A stretch of DNA of 64,000 nt from GCA-003244245 sp036266995 (lineage in GTDB: Bacteria > Actinomycetota > Actinomycetes > Mycobacteriales > Pseudonocardiaceae), in contig DATAWX010000013.1 of assembly GCA_036266995.1 (NCBI GenBank), positions 7,930 to 71,929 on the forward strand, given 5' to 3'. Below the pieces are notes generated by a model that made no database searches, was not told the origin of the DNA, and saw only the letters and a program-made list of their open reading frames with translations. The translations under genes were made by a program, and so were the position numbers. This document shows positions 15,662-23,815 of the stretch, piece by piece; positions within the stretch are counted from its first letter, which is position 1, and each line of letters begins with the position of its first letter.

Positions 15662-16372
15662 TCAGCAGCCCGGCTGCGGCGGGTTGATCAGGCCAAGGAT
15701 GCGGACCTTGGCATCGATGCAACGAGACGTCGCCTCAGCTCTGATCGCCTGGTTGAGAATGTTGCCGGTATCGATCTTGATGTTTCGGGCGATCACGACG
15801 GTCCTGGACAGGGCGTCATTGATGTTCGCCGCGTCGACGTCGATGCGGTTGGCGACATCAAGGATGGCCGAGGCCCGGCCGTCGATGCCCTTCGCGGTGC
15901 TGTTGATCGTGAAGGCGGTGCCGTTGATGGTTCCAACGTTTCCGTTGATCGACTTCGCGGTATCGTTGATCGTCCCGGCAGTGCCGTTGATCGTCCCGGC
16001 CGTGCCGTTGATGGTTCCCGCCGTGCCATTGATCGACTTCGCCAAGCCGTCGATGTCCCGAGCGGTGGAGTCTGCCGTTACGAGCAGGCCTTGCAGCGGC
16101 TTCGCACTCTGCAAGATCGAGGCGGCAACCTCGTTGGTCCGGTTCAACTGGATGACCGAGTTGGTCGCCACATCAATGTTGCCGGCGTTTCCGGCGATCG
16201 TCTGCGCCTTCTTGTCAATGCTCTGCGCCGCCGCCAGGGTTCGGGCGAGCAGCGCGGCCGCTATGCCGATGACCAAGACGCCGACGACAAGGATCACCAC
16301 ACTGACTACGTTGAACAGTCCAGCTCCTCCAGATCCCCTGGATCGAGCATCCGTTCTAGCCAACTCCACCAC
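15662..16372 (-). CDS. Membrane-anchored heptad-repeat protein C (INGTAGT repeats)
   Basis: The 236-residue protein is the first gene of the operon; GTG 16372 follows AAGGAAG. A membrane helix at about residues 20-46 is followed by about eleven exact seven-residue units: SINGTAG, TINGTAG twice, TINDTAK, SINGNVG, TINGTAF, TINSTAK and so on. Ile and Ala alternate at +4/+3 spacing, the pattern of a coiled coil, although a Gly in many units is unusual for helix. Two Cys lie near the end, the last in NPPQPGC, as in protein B. I do not recognise it. Confidence 0.7.
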   Translation of the reverse strand: MVELARTDARSRGSGGAGLFNVVSVVILVVGVLVIGIAAALLARTLAAAQSIDKKAQTIAGNAGNIDVATNSVIQLNRTNEVAASILQSAKPLQGLLVTADSTARDIDGLAKSINGTAGTINGTAGTINGTAGTINDTAKSINGNVGTINGTAFTINSTAKGIDGRASAILDVANRIDVDAANINDALSRTVVIARNIKIDTGNILNQAIRAEATSRCIDAKVRILGLINPPQPGC

Positions 16373-17042
16373 CGCTTCCTTAGTGCAGGATTTTTCATGC
16401 TAGGGAAGCGTGCTGGGCGGGGAGTCGTGGCGAGACAAATTGAGTGTCGCCGCAACGGCCGTCGCCGCTGGACGGCCTCCTTTCATCAACACGCCTCCCC
16501 GGGGCAGCTGCTCCCGTCAGGTACGCGGCAGCTTGGAGGAAGTCGACCAAGAAAGCAAGTGGGTGACCGGTGTAGACGGAGTGTAGTGGCGTCAGCCGCC
16601 CTGGGACCGGCGCGCGCCCGTCGAGAACCTCTACACACCCGCTCGCGGGTACCTCGTCCTTGATTTTCGCAGCCATCTCGATCGCGACCGTACCCGTCTT
16701 GACCTGCCACGATGCCGTAGCGTGGGAGAGTCGAACACTGTGGGTGGCCGAGCCTGTAGCCAACTCACGCGGCCGTTCATCCGCTGCGCGACCTCCCACA
16801 GGCGGTGACTTAACGTAACCTTAACGCGCGCCAGTCTTCCGGCAATACACCGAAGTCGGGCATGGTTTCCAGTGCACTACTACAGTCAGTTAGCTCGTCA
16901 CCCTAACGAGTGGAAAGTCGGTCATTCACCCGGAATAGTCGCTTGCCTGCGCGTCGCCGCCCAGCACAGCCGGTAATCGATACCGGGCGGCAACACGCAG
17001 TAAGAAGGCAATCGCGGACGACCCCGCGGGTGCCCGGCGGGA
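16373..17042. other. Intergenic stretch upstream of the heptad-repeat operon
   Basis: About 670 bases hold no convincing gene. A minus-strand frame (16395-16799) lacks a ribosome site and family features. Bases 16809-16825 contain the repeat TAACGTAACCTTAACG, and CTCGT...ACGAG near 16892-16910 could fold as a weak hairpin. The promoter of the heptad-repeat operon must lie here but I cannot place it. Confidence 0.55.
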
Positions 17043-17360
17043 TCAGCCGAGGCGCCGGACCAGACGAACCAGGACCCACGTGACGACGAGCCAGAAGAGC
17101 GCAGGGATACCGTAGTTGATCACGAGGCGGGTCTTGGCGTCAGCCGGGTTGAACAGATCTCGAAAGCCCAGCTGGAGCCGGTCCGCCCAGTACTTCACGA
17201 ACATGGTGATGCCGTTGGCCGGGTTCGCATTGCCCAACGTGAGCAGCACGTGCGCCACCAAGATCAGGACGAACAGCCCACCCACTATCCGGATCAGGGT
17301 CGCGATGACTGTGGCGATCCTGGTGCGCGTCGCGCGGACCGACGTGCGGCTTGAGCCCAT
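17043..17360 (-). CDS. Small two-helix membrane protein, unknown function
   Basis: The 105-residue protein has two hydrophobic segments, about residues 17-42 (IATLIRIVGGLFVLILVAHV) and 80-101 (VINYGIPALFWLVVTWVLV), separated by a region with FRDLFNPADAKTRL. A basic N-terminus suggests the start at ATG 17360; no strong ribosome site is seen. Similar small proteins occur widely in actinobacteria without a known role. It is divergent from leuA. Confidence 0.6.
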   Translation of the reverse strand: MGSSRTSVRATRTRIATVIATLIRIVGGLFVLILVAHVLLTLGNANPANGITMFVKYWADRLQLGFRDLFNPADAKTRLVINYGIPALFWLVVTWVLVRLVRRLG

Positions 17361-17618
17361 GGCGAGAAGTCTGCCACGGGTCACACGTTGCGTGCACGAG
17401 TGCTCACCGCGCAAGTTCCTGAGAATTTGCCCTGACTGCTTCCCACCATCCGGGAAGCCAGTTGCGTGCCGAGGGTGCGTCCCGGCTACCGTGACCGGGT
17501 GGCACGCGCCCTTCTGCTTCGTTGCCGTGACGGGGTCTGACGACGACCGGCCCCCCGTCTCGGAGTTGCCTGCGCGCATCCGCCGGTCGGATATCCGGCT
17601 AGCCGAGAGCCCGAGGTC

Positions 17619-19472
17619 ATGGACCGAAAGATCGCAACCCAGCAGGCAGCGCAGCAGACACTGACTCCGCCACCCGCCGACATCAGCGTCGGCACATTCG
17701 CCGCAGGCAACACCAGCCGAATCCAGCTACCTGCCGGCCCCGCGCCGGCAGACCAGGCCGGCTGGAACGTCCAGCGCGGCAGCGCGATGCCCGTGCATCG
17801 CTATCGACCCTTTGCCCAGGCTGTGGAGCCGGTATCACTGCCGGACCGCACCTGGCCTGACGTCACGATCAGGCGGGCACCGCTGTGGTGCGCGGTGGAT
17901 CTGCGAGACGGCAACCAGGCCCTGATCGACCCGATGAGCCCAGTCCGCAAGCGACGCATGTTCGATTTGCTGGTGCGAATGGGCTACAAGGAGATCGAGG
18001 TCGGGTTCCCGTCGGCCAGCCAGGCCGATTTCGACTTCGTCCGAGAGATCATCACCGAGGATGCGGTTCCCGAGGACGTGCGCATCCAGGTGCTGTCACA
18101 ATGCCGGCCCGAACTGATCGAGCGTACCTTCGAGTCCCTTCACGGCGCAGCTCAAGCAATAGTACATATCTATAACTCGACGTCGATCCTGCAGCGCCGC
18201 GTGGTGTTCCGGGAGGAGCGCGAGGGAATCAAGAAGATCGCCACTTCGGCGGCCGAGATGCTCGTCGAGTACGCGAGTAAGTATTCCGATACCGACTTTC
18301 GGTTCCAATACTCACCGGAGTCCTACACCGGCACGGAGTTGAGCTACGCCGCGGAGGTGTGTAACGCGATCACCGAGATCTGGCAGCCGACGCCGGAGGC
18401 GCCGGTGATTCTCAACCTGCCGGCCACCGTCGAGATGGCCACCCCGAACGTCTACGCCGACTCGATCGAGTGGATGCACCGCAACCTGGACAGGCGCGAT
18501 GCGGTGATCCTCTCGCTGCATCCGCACAATGACCGCGGCACCGCGGTGGCGGCCGCCGAGCTGGGATACCAGGCCGGCGCGCAACGCATCGAGGGCTGCC
18601 TGTTCGGCAACGGGGAGCGCACCGGCAACGTGTGTCTGGTGACACTGGGAATGAACCTGTTCAGTCAGGGCATTGACCCTCAGATCGATTTTTCCGACAT
18701 TGATGAAATCCGCCGCACAGTGGAGTACTGCAACCAACTGCCAGTTCCCGAGCGTCATCCCTACGGTGGCGACCTGGTCTACACCGCGTTTTCCGGAAGC
18801 CACCAGGACGCGATCAACAAAGGACTGCAGGCAATGCATGCCGACGCCGCTGCGGCTGCCGTCGAGGTCGACGCGCACCGCTGGGAGGTGCCGTACCTGC
18901 CCATCGATCCCAAGGACGTCGGTCGCACCTACGAGGCCGTGATCCGGGTGAACTCCCAGTCCGGCAAGGGCGGCGTCGCCTATGTCATGAAGGCCGAGCA
19001 TCAGTTGGATCTGCCGCGCCGGCTGCAGATCGAGTTCTCCCGGATCATCCAGCAGCACACCGACACCGACGGTGGCGAGATCTCGCCGCAGCAGATCTGG
19101 GACATCTTCGCCGAGCACTACCTGGACCGGCGCACCCCGCTGAGAGTGCTGCGCCACCAGTTGTCCGATGACGGTGAAGGCCACGACGAGATCTGCACCA
19201 GCGTGCTGGTGGAGGGCGAGGAACATCAGATCAGCGGCTCGGGCAACGGTCCGATCGCGGCCTTCGTAGACGCGCTGGCTGCCCTGGGATTTGACGTTCG
19301 GGTGCTGGACTATTTCGAGCACGCGATGTCGGCCGGCGACAACGCCGCGGCAGCGGCATACGTCGAGTGCACAGTCAACGAGCAGGTGCTCTGGGGCGTG
19401 GGTGTCTCCGGCTCCATCGTCACCGCCTCGCTCAACGCGGTCGTGTCGGCGGTCAACCGCACCCTGCGCTAA
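17619..19472 (+). CDS. leuA: 2-isopropylmalate synthase
   Basis: The 617-residue enzyme condenses acetyl-CoA with 2-oxoisovalerate, the first step of leucine synthesis. The catalytic TIM barrel shows WCAVDLRDGNQAL, GYKEIEVGFP and the metal motif SLHPHNDRG. The C-terminal leucine-sensing LeuA dimer domain runs from about residue 460, with ISGSGNGPIAAFVDAL. The N-terminal extension to MPVHRYRPF matches the long actinobacterial form, which supports ATG 17619. A hairpin at 19505-19557 follows. Confidence 0.96.
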   Translation: MDRKIATQQAAQQTLTPPPADISVGTFAAGNTSRIQLPAGPAPADQAGWNVQRGSAMPVHRYRPFAQAVEPVSLPDRTWPDVTIRRAPLWCAVDLRDGNQALIDPMSPVRKRRMFDLLVRMGYKEIEVGFPSASQADFDFVREIITEDAVPEDVRIQVLSQCRPELIERTFESLHGAAQAIVHIYNSTSILQRRVVFREEREGIKKIATSAAEMLVEYASKYSDTDFRFQYSPESYTGTELSYAAEVCNAITEIWQPTPEAPVILNLPATVEMATPNVYADSIEWMHRNLDRRDAVILSLHPHNDRGTAVAAAELGYQAGAQRIEGCLFGNGERTGNVCLVTLGMNLFSQGIDPQIDFSDIDEIRRTVEYCNQLPVPERHPYGGDLVYTAFSGSHQDAINKGLQAMHADAAAAAVEVDAHRWEVPYLPIDPKDVGRTYEAVIRVNSQSGKGGVAYVMKAEHQLDLPRRLQIEFSRIIQQHTDTDGGEISPQQIWDIFAEHYLDRRTPLRVLRHQLSDDGEGHDEICTSVLVEGEEHQISGSGNGPIAAFVDALAALGFDVRVLDYFEHAMSAGDNAAAAAYVECTVNEQVLWGVGVSGSIVTASLNAVVSAVNRTLR

Positions 19473-19504
19473 CCGGTCTGCGACTCGCCTAGCCCCGCTT
19501 GATC

Positions 19505-19557
19505 ACCGTTTGTGTGCCGCGTGCGACATCAGATGTAGCGCACGGCACACTAACGGT
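19505..19557. terminator. Imperfect hairpin after leuA
   Basis: ACCGTTTGTGTGCCGCGTGCG at its left arm (shown in part by ACCGTT and GTGCCG) pairs with CGCACGGCACACTAACGGT, with one two-base bulge and one mismatch and a loop of about 13 bases. It lies 32 bases past the leuA stop and before the convergent DUF397 gene, so it may serve both directions. Confidence 0.6.
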
Positions 19558-19573
19558 GGTCACCCCACACGTG

Positions 19574-19777
19574 TCAGAAGTCGAACTCGCCGTCTTTCAC
19601 GCCCGAGACGAAGTCGGTCCACTCCTGCCCAGTGAACCTAAGGGGTTCGCGCGTGCGGTCCTTGGTGTCCCGCACAACGGCACCGCCGTCGGGCAGGGGC
19701 GCCACCTCCACACATCCCCCTGTGCCGCACCGGCTACTCGTCCGGAACGACAGCGTGGGGTGGGACGCAACGGTCAC
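19574..19777 (-). CDS. DUF397 domain protein
   Basis: The 67-residue protein matches DUF397: SFRTSSRCGTGGCVEVAPLPDG, seen here as FRTSSRCGTGGCVEVA, then VVRDTKDR and FTGQEWTDFV. DUF397 proteins are almost always partnered with an Scr1-type XRE regulator and are proposed to act with it in development and antibiotic control in Streptomyces. GTG 19777 follows AGGGAGAT. It lies 15 bases after the regulator gene, so the two form one operon. Confidence 0.9.
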   Translation of the reverse strand: MTVASHPTLSFRTSSRCGTGGCVEVAPLPDGGAVVRDTKDRTREPLRFTGQEWTDFVSGVKDGEFDF

Positions 19778-19792
19778 TGGATCTCCCTTTCT

Positions 19793-20680
19793 CTAGTTGT
19801 TGTCATCTCGCAGAATGTCGGCTATGAGAGTGGCCGACTGCTCAGCACTCATGCACATCTCGACCAGCACATCGAACATCTGGTCGTAGACCTGCACATC
19901 GTGCTCCTTCTCAAGGTAGAGCTCACCGACGTGGCCCTCGATGTACACAAGATCGTTGTCGTCGGAATCGGGGAACGCTAGCACCGCGAAGGGGCCGGCC
20001 ACCGAGGGGTGCACCCCAACACGGAACGGAAGCACCTGAACGGTGATGTTCGGACGCCGCGCATCCGCGAGCAACCGCTTCAGCTGCGTCCGCATCACCT
20101 GCGTTCCGCCCACGGGGCGATGTAACACCGCTTCGTCGAGCAGTACGCAGACAGTCAGCGGGTCTTCGACCGCGTAGAGGCGTTCCTGCCGTCGCATCCG
20201 GAGCTCGACGAGCCTGTCAGTGGCTTCACGGTCCCTAGTGGACAGCGCGCTCAGGACGTTCCGGGCATAGTCCTCGGTTTGCAACAGGCCATTGACGAGG
20301 GTCGACTCGAAGCAACGCAGTACCTTGGCGTCCTGCTCCAGCGCGACGTACCGGAGGTTGTCGGCCGGCCATAAGAGTGGGTTCTCAGATTCAAGCACAT
20401 CGGAGTAGGCATCCCACCAACCTTGGCGCTGGCCATCCCAGACCCAGCGCATCAACCGCTCCCGGAGGGTCTGGTCAGTAACCCGGTAACGGTTGAGCAA
20501 GTCGCGAACGTCGCGGGTCTTGGGAATGCCTTGACCGGTCTCAAGCCTGCTCACCTTGGACACCGAGCACTCGAGTTCCGTGGCGACGGCCTCGATGGTG
20601 AGGCCAGCCTGCTCGCGCAGCGTACGAAGCTCAGCGCCGAGTCTGCGCCGCGGTACTACCGGCCCACGTGCTGGGGACAT
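19793..20680 (-). CDS. Scr1-family XRE transcriptional regulator (HTH + DUF5753)
   Basis: The 295-residue protein has an N-terminal XRE helix-turn-helix (LGAELRTLREQAGLTIEAVA then CSVSKVSRLETGQ). Its DUF5753/Scr1 domain is shown by FESTLVNGLLQTEDYARNVL, LDEAVLHRPVGG and ITVQVLPFRVGVHPS. ATG 20680 follows GGAGG. It heads an operon with the DUF397 gene. A perfect palindrome at 20790-20805 upstream is a possible operator. Confidence 0.9.
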   Translation of the reverse strand: MSPARGPVVPRRRLGAELRTLREQAGLTIEAVATELECSVSKVSRLETGQGIPKTRDVRDLLNRYRVTDQTLRERLMRWVWDGQRQGWWDAYSDVLESENPLLWPADNLRYVALEQDAKVLRCFESTLVNGLLQTEDYARNVLSALSTRDREATDRLVELRMRRQERLYAVEDPLTVCVLLDEAVLHRPVGGTQVMRTQLKRLLADARRPNITVQVLPFRVGVHPSVAGPFAVLAFPDSDDNDLVYIEGHVGELYLEKEHDVQVYDQMFDVLVEMCMSAEQSATLIADILRDDNN

Positions 20681-20789
20681 CGCATGCCTCCGCCCACTTC
20701 ATGTCCGATTGAGCAGGATGTCCAACTGCCCACGGGACGGGAAAAACGAAACGCTACTCCTACTCAGTGAATCCCATCAAGAGATCTCC

Positions 20790-20805
20790 TCATGCAATTG
20801 CATGA
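20790..20805. promoter_or_regulatory. Perfect 16-bp palindrome upstream of the Scr1 regulator
   Basis: TCATGCAATTGCATGA is a perfect palindrome placed 110 bases before the regulator start and 57 bases before the plus-strand small membrane gene. GAGATCTC, another palindrome, is adjacent at 20781-20788. The position in a divergent intergenic region fits an autoregulatory site for the XRE protein. Confidence 0.45.
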
Positions 20806-20861
20806 ATTTGTTGCGTCATGCACGCTAAAGCCCTGGCGCCCCGGAGTGCCAGGCACTACCG

Positions 20862-21254
20862 ATGGGGAAAGGGGATCGCGATCATGCTGACATCTCATCG
20901 GAGCGCGACATTCCTCCCCAGCGCTCGGCCCACGGGCCGTGGCCAGGGAGCGAAACGTCGTGGCGGGGCCCACCGCAGAGATCGGTGACCCACCAGCTGC
21001 TGAGTTGGAACGCGCTCAGCGCGATTCTGCTGGTCGGTCTCGGGCTGCTGCTCGGAGCGACCTGGACCACCCAGGCTTTGCGGCCCAATCTTCGCCGGCA
21101 GGCCGAGGAGCGCCGCAGGCTCAATGAGGAGTGGTCGGCAGTTCGCACCGCACGCAGGCAGCGGGGTCAGTGCCCGCGCTGCGCGAGTCCACTGTCCGAA
21201 CGGGACTGGTATTTCATGCCGACGCTGGTGGAAGACCCACCGGACGAGGACTGA
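20862..21254 (+). CDS. Small membrane protein with C-terminal CxxC motif
   Basis: The frame gives 130 residues. The C-terminal 90 look genuine: a membrane helix (LSAILLVGLGLLLGATW), a charged Arg/Glu helix, and a mini zinc-binding motif GQCPRCASPLSERDWYFMP. The N-terminal 40 residues are low-quality, and GTG 20985, just before LLSWNALS, may be the true start. No family or function is known to me. It is divergent from the Scr1 regulator. Confidence 0.55.
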   Translation: MGKGDRDHADISSERDIPPQRSAHGPWPGSETSWRGPPQRSVTHQLLSWNALSAILLVGLGLLLGATWTTQALRPNLRRQAEERRRLNEEWSAVRTARRQRGQCPRCASPLSERDWYFMPTLVEDPPDED

Positions 21255-21366
21255 GAGGCCGGGGGGCGTTTGGGGGCCGCAGGGGTGCTTGTGGCTGCTG
21301 GGGAGGTTGTCCGCGAGCGCCACAAGCATCCCTGCGACGATTTCGTCGGCGTATGCAGTGCTGGAG

Positions 21367-21963
21367 TCAGACTGCGCGGCGGCCAGCCAGCGCGCGGCCG
21401 AGAGTCAGCTCGTCAGCGAACTCCAAGTCCCCGCCCATCGGTAGGCCAGAGGCGAGCCTGGTCACCGACAGGCCCGGGAAGTCGCGAAGCATCCGCGCCA
21501 GATAGGTGGCGGTGGCCTCGCCCTCGGTGTTCGGATCCGTCGCGATGATCACTTCAGTGACATCGTCGGCATTGATCCGGGTGAGCAGTTCCCGGATCCG
21601 CAGCTGGTCGGGACCGACCCCGGACAGCGGATCGAGGGCCCCACCCAGCACGTGGTAGCGGCCGGTGAACTCCCGCGTCCGCTCCACCGCGACCACGTCT
21701 TTGGGCTCCTCGACCACACAGACCACCCGGGGATCGCGGCGCGGATCAGCGCATATTCGGCAGGTTTGCTTCTCGGCGACCGTGCCGCAGACGGCGCAGA
21801 ACACCACGCCGTCCTTGACCCGCTGCAGCGCCTCCTGCAACCGGGTCACGTCAGCCGGATCAGCGGCCAGCAGGTAGAAGGCCATCCGCTGCGCGCTCTT
21901 GGGCCCAACGCCGGGCAGCCGCCCCAACTCATCGATCAGATCCTGGACGACTCCCTCATACAC
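21367..21963 (-). CDS. recR: Recombination mediator protein RecR
   Basis: The 198-residue protein works with RecO (and RecF) to load RecA at gaps. It has the N-terminal helix-hairpin-helix LGRLPGVGPKSAQRMAFYLL, the C4 zinc finger FCAVCGTVAEKQTCRIC, and a Toprim domain with VVEEPKDVVAVE and ATDPNTEGEATA. GTG 21963 is the start. It lies after ybaB in the same direction, the usual bacterial order. Confidence 0.95.
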   Translation of the reverse strand: MYEGVVQDLIDELGRLPGVGPKSAQRMAFYLLAADPADVTRLQEALQRVKDGVVFCAVCGTVAEKQTCRICADPRRDPRVVCVVEEPKDVVAVERTREFTGRYHVLGGALDPLSGVGPDQLRIRELLTRINADDVTEVIIATDPNTEGEATATYLARMLRDFPGLSVTRLASGLPMGGDLEFADELTLGRALAGRRAV

Positions 21964-21996
21964 GCTGCCATCATGGCAGTACCCGCACCCGGGCGG

Positions 21997-22341
21997 TCAC
22001 ATGCCGGGCAGGCTGAGCCCTCCGCCAGGCCCACCGAGCGCGCTGGCCAGCGGACCCATCTTCTGTTGGGTCAGCTCCTGCAAAGCCTGGTGCGCGTCGG
22101 CCAATGCGCCTACTACGAGGTCCTGCAGGGTTTCCACATCATCGGGATCGACCACCTTGGGGTTGATCGTCACGCTGAGAACCTCCCCGGAGCCGGCCAA
22201 CGTCACCGTGACCAGGTCACCACCGGCCTGGCCGGTGACCTCCGCCTCAGCCAGCTCGGCCTGCGCGCTCATCAGCTCTTGTTGCATCTTCTGGGCCTGC
22301 TGCAGGATCATCTGCATGTCAGGCGCTCCGCCGGGTTGCAC
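21997..22341 (-). CDS. ybaB: YbaB/EbfC nucleoid-associated protein
   Basis: The 114-residue protein has the typical Gln/Met-rich N-terminal helix (MQMILQQAQKMQQELMSAQ) and the core TVTLAGSGEVLSVTINPKVV. YbaB forms tweezer-like dimers that bind DNA. GTG 22341 follows GAGGAG. It is upstream of recR by 33 bases. Confidence 0.94.
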   Translation of the reverse strand: MQPGGAPDMQMILQQAQKMQQELMSAQAELAEAEVTGQAGGDLVTVTLAGSGEVLSVTINPKVVDPDDVETLQDLVVGALADAHQALQELTQQKMGPLASALGGPGGGLSLPGM

Positions 22342-22456
22342 CGCGGCTCCTCTCGTGGATTCCGGGTCCGCTTGACGTATCAGACCCGTGTGCGCACAGG
22401 GTAGTCAAGTCCAGATCGTTAGAAACCGGTGCGGTCAGGCCGGGATTGGCCGTAGC

Positions 22457-23815
22457 GTGGCACGTGTGCAGCTCACCGGGGCGGGGCGCAGTCATCACGA
22501 TGCCGTCGCGCGGCTGCAAGCCAGTTACCGAGCGATCCCAGCGGGGTCACCGGTGCGGCTGGCCAAGCCGACGTCGAACCTGTTCCGGTCCCGCGTCACG
22601 GCGGGTCCGGGCCTGGATGTCTCGGGCCTGACCGGCGTGCTGCAAGTGGACCCAACCAGCCGTACCGCCGACGTCGCAGGCATGTGCACCTACGAGAACC
22701 TGGTCGCCGCGACGCTGCCGCACGGGCTGACGCCGCTGGTCGTGCCACAGCTCAAGACGATCACCCTGGGCGGCGCGGTGAGCGGGCTGGGCATCGAGGC
22801 GGCATCGTTTCGCAACGGTCTGCCGCACGAGTCGGTCCTGGAGCTCGACGTGCTCACCGGTACCGGCGAGATCGTCACCGTCGCTGCCGGAGACGATCTG
22901 TTCGACGGGTTCCCCAACTCGTACGGCACTGTGGGCTATGCCACCCGGCTGCGTATCGAGCTCGAACCGGTGCGCTCGCACGTCGCGCTGCGGCACCTGC
23001 GGTTCGACGATCTGGACGAGCTGTGCTCCGCCGTGGCGCGGATCATGGCGACCCGGCAGTGGGACGGCGAGGACGTCGACTATCTCGACGGCGTGATGTT
23101 CGGCCCCACCGAGTCTTACCTGACGCTGGGCCTCCGCACCGATCACGAGAGACCGGCCAGCGACTACACGGGTCAGCGGATCTACTACCGCTCGATCCAG
23201 CAGCGCCGGCACGACATCCTGCGTACCCATGACTATCTGTGGCGCTGGGACACCGACTGGTTCTGGTGTTCGGGGGCCTTCGGGGTCCAGCACCCGCTGA
23301 TCCGGCCGTTGTGGCCGGCCAGGCTGCGCCGCAGCGACGTTTACTGGAAGATCGTGGCATTAGCGAACCGTTTCGACGTGGAGAACCGCTGGGAGGTGTG
23401 GCGCGGCCGCCCGCGCCGGGAACGCGTGATACAGGACGTCGAGATCCCGCTGGAGCGCACTGCGGAGTTCCTGCGCTGGTTCGTCGAGCACGTCGGCATC
23501 GAGCCGGTGTGGCTGTGCCCGCTGCGGTTGCGCGGGGACCGCACCTGGCCGCTGTATCCGTTGGAACGCGGTCGGGATTACGTCAACGTCGGCTTCTGGG
23601 CCAGCGTGCCGGGCACCGGCAGCGACACCAACCGGGCCATCGAATACCAGGTTGACGCAGTGGGCGGGCACAAGTCGCTGTACTCGGACTCGTTCTACTC
23701 GCGCGAGGAGTTCGATACCCGTTACGGCGGCGAGCAGTACGCGGCGCTGAAACAGCGTTATGACCCGGACCAGCGGCTCTTGGACCTCTACGCGAAGGCG
23801 GTGCGACGTCAATGA
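22457..23815 (+). CDS. FAD-binding oxidoreductase of the lipid-modification pair
   Basis: The protein is about 452 residues. Its N-terminal PCMH-type FAD domain shows VAGMCTYENLVAATLPHGLT, seen as GMCTYENLVAATLP, and LKTITLGGAVSGLGIE. The gene overlaps the next one, a cyclopropane synthase-like methyltransferase, by 4 bases. Such pairs make branched or methylated acyl chains: the methyltransferase adds a methylene and the oxidoreductase may reduce it, as in 10-methyl stearate synthesis. Order and position match Rv3719-Rv3720 between ybaB and dnaX. GTG 22457 is one of several possible starts. Confidence 0.8.
   Translation: MARVQLTGAGRSHHDAVARLQASYRAIPAGSPVRLAKPTSNLFRSRVTAGPGLDVSGLTGVLQVDPTSRTADVAGMCTYENLVAATLPHGLTPLVVPQLKTITLGGAVSGLGIEAASFRNGLPHESVLELDVLTGTGEIVTVAAGDDLFDGFPNSYGTVGYATRLRIELEPVRSHVALRHLRFDDLDELCSAVARIMATRQWDGEDVDYLDGVMFGPTESYLTLGLRTDHERPASDYTGQRIYYRSIQQRRHDILRTHDYLWRWDTDWFWCSGAFGVQHPLIRPLWPARLRRSDVYWKIVALANRFDVENRWEVWRGRPRRERVIQDVEIPLERTAEFLRWFVEHVGIEPVWLCPLRLRGDRTWPLYPLERGRDYVNVGFWASVPGTGSDTNRAIEYQVDAVGGHKSLYSDSFYSREEFDTRYGGEQYAALKQRYDPDQRLLDLYAKAVRRQ

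Noticed and set aside
16395..16799. 134-codon minus-strand frame upstream of the heptad-repeat operon
   Set aside because: It has no ribosome site, mixed composition and no family, and it probably overlaps the operon's promoter region.
18312..19322. 336-codon frame antisense to leuA
   Set aside because: No ribosome site or protein family is seen, and the codons are set by leuA on the other strand.
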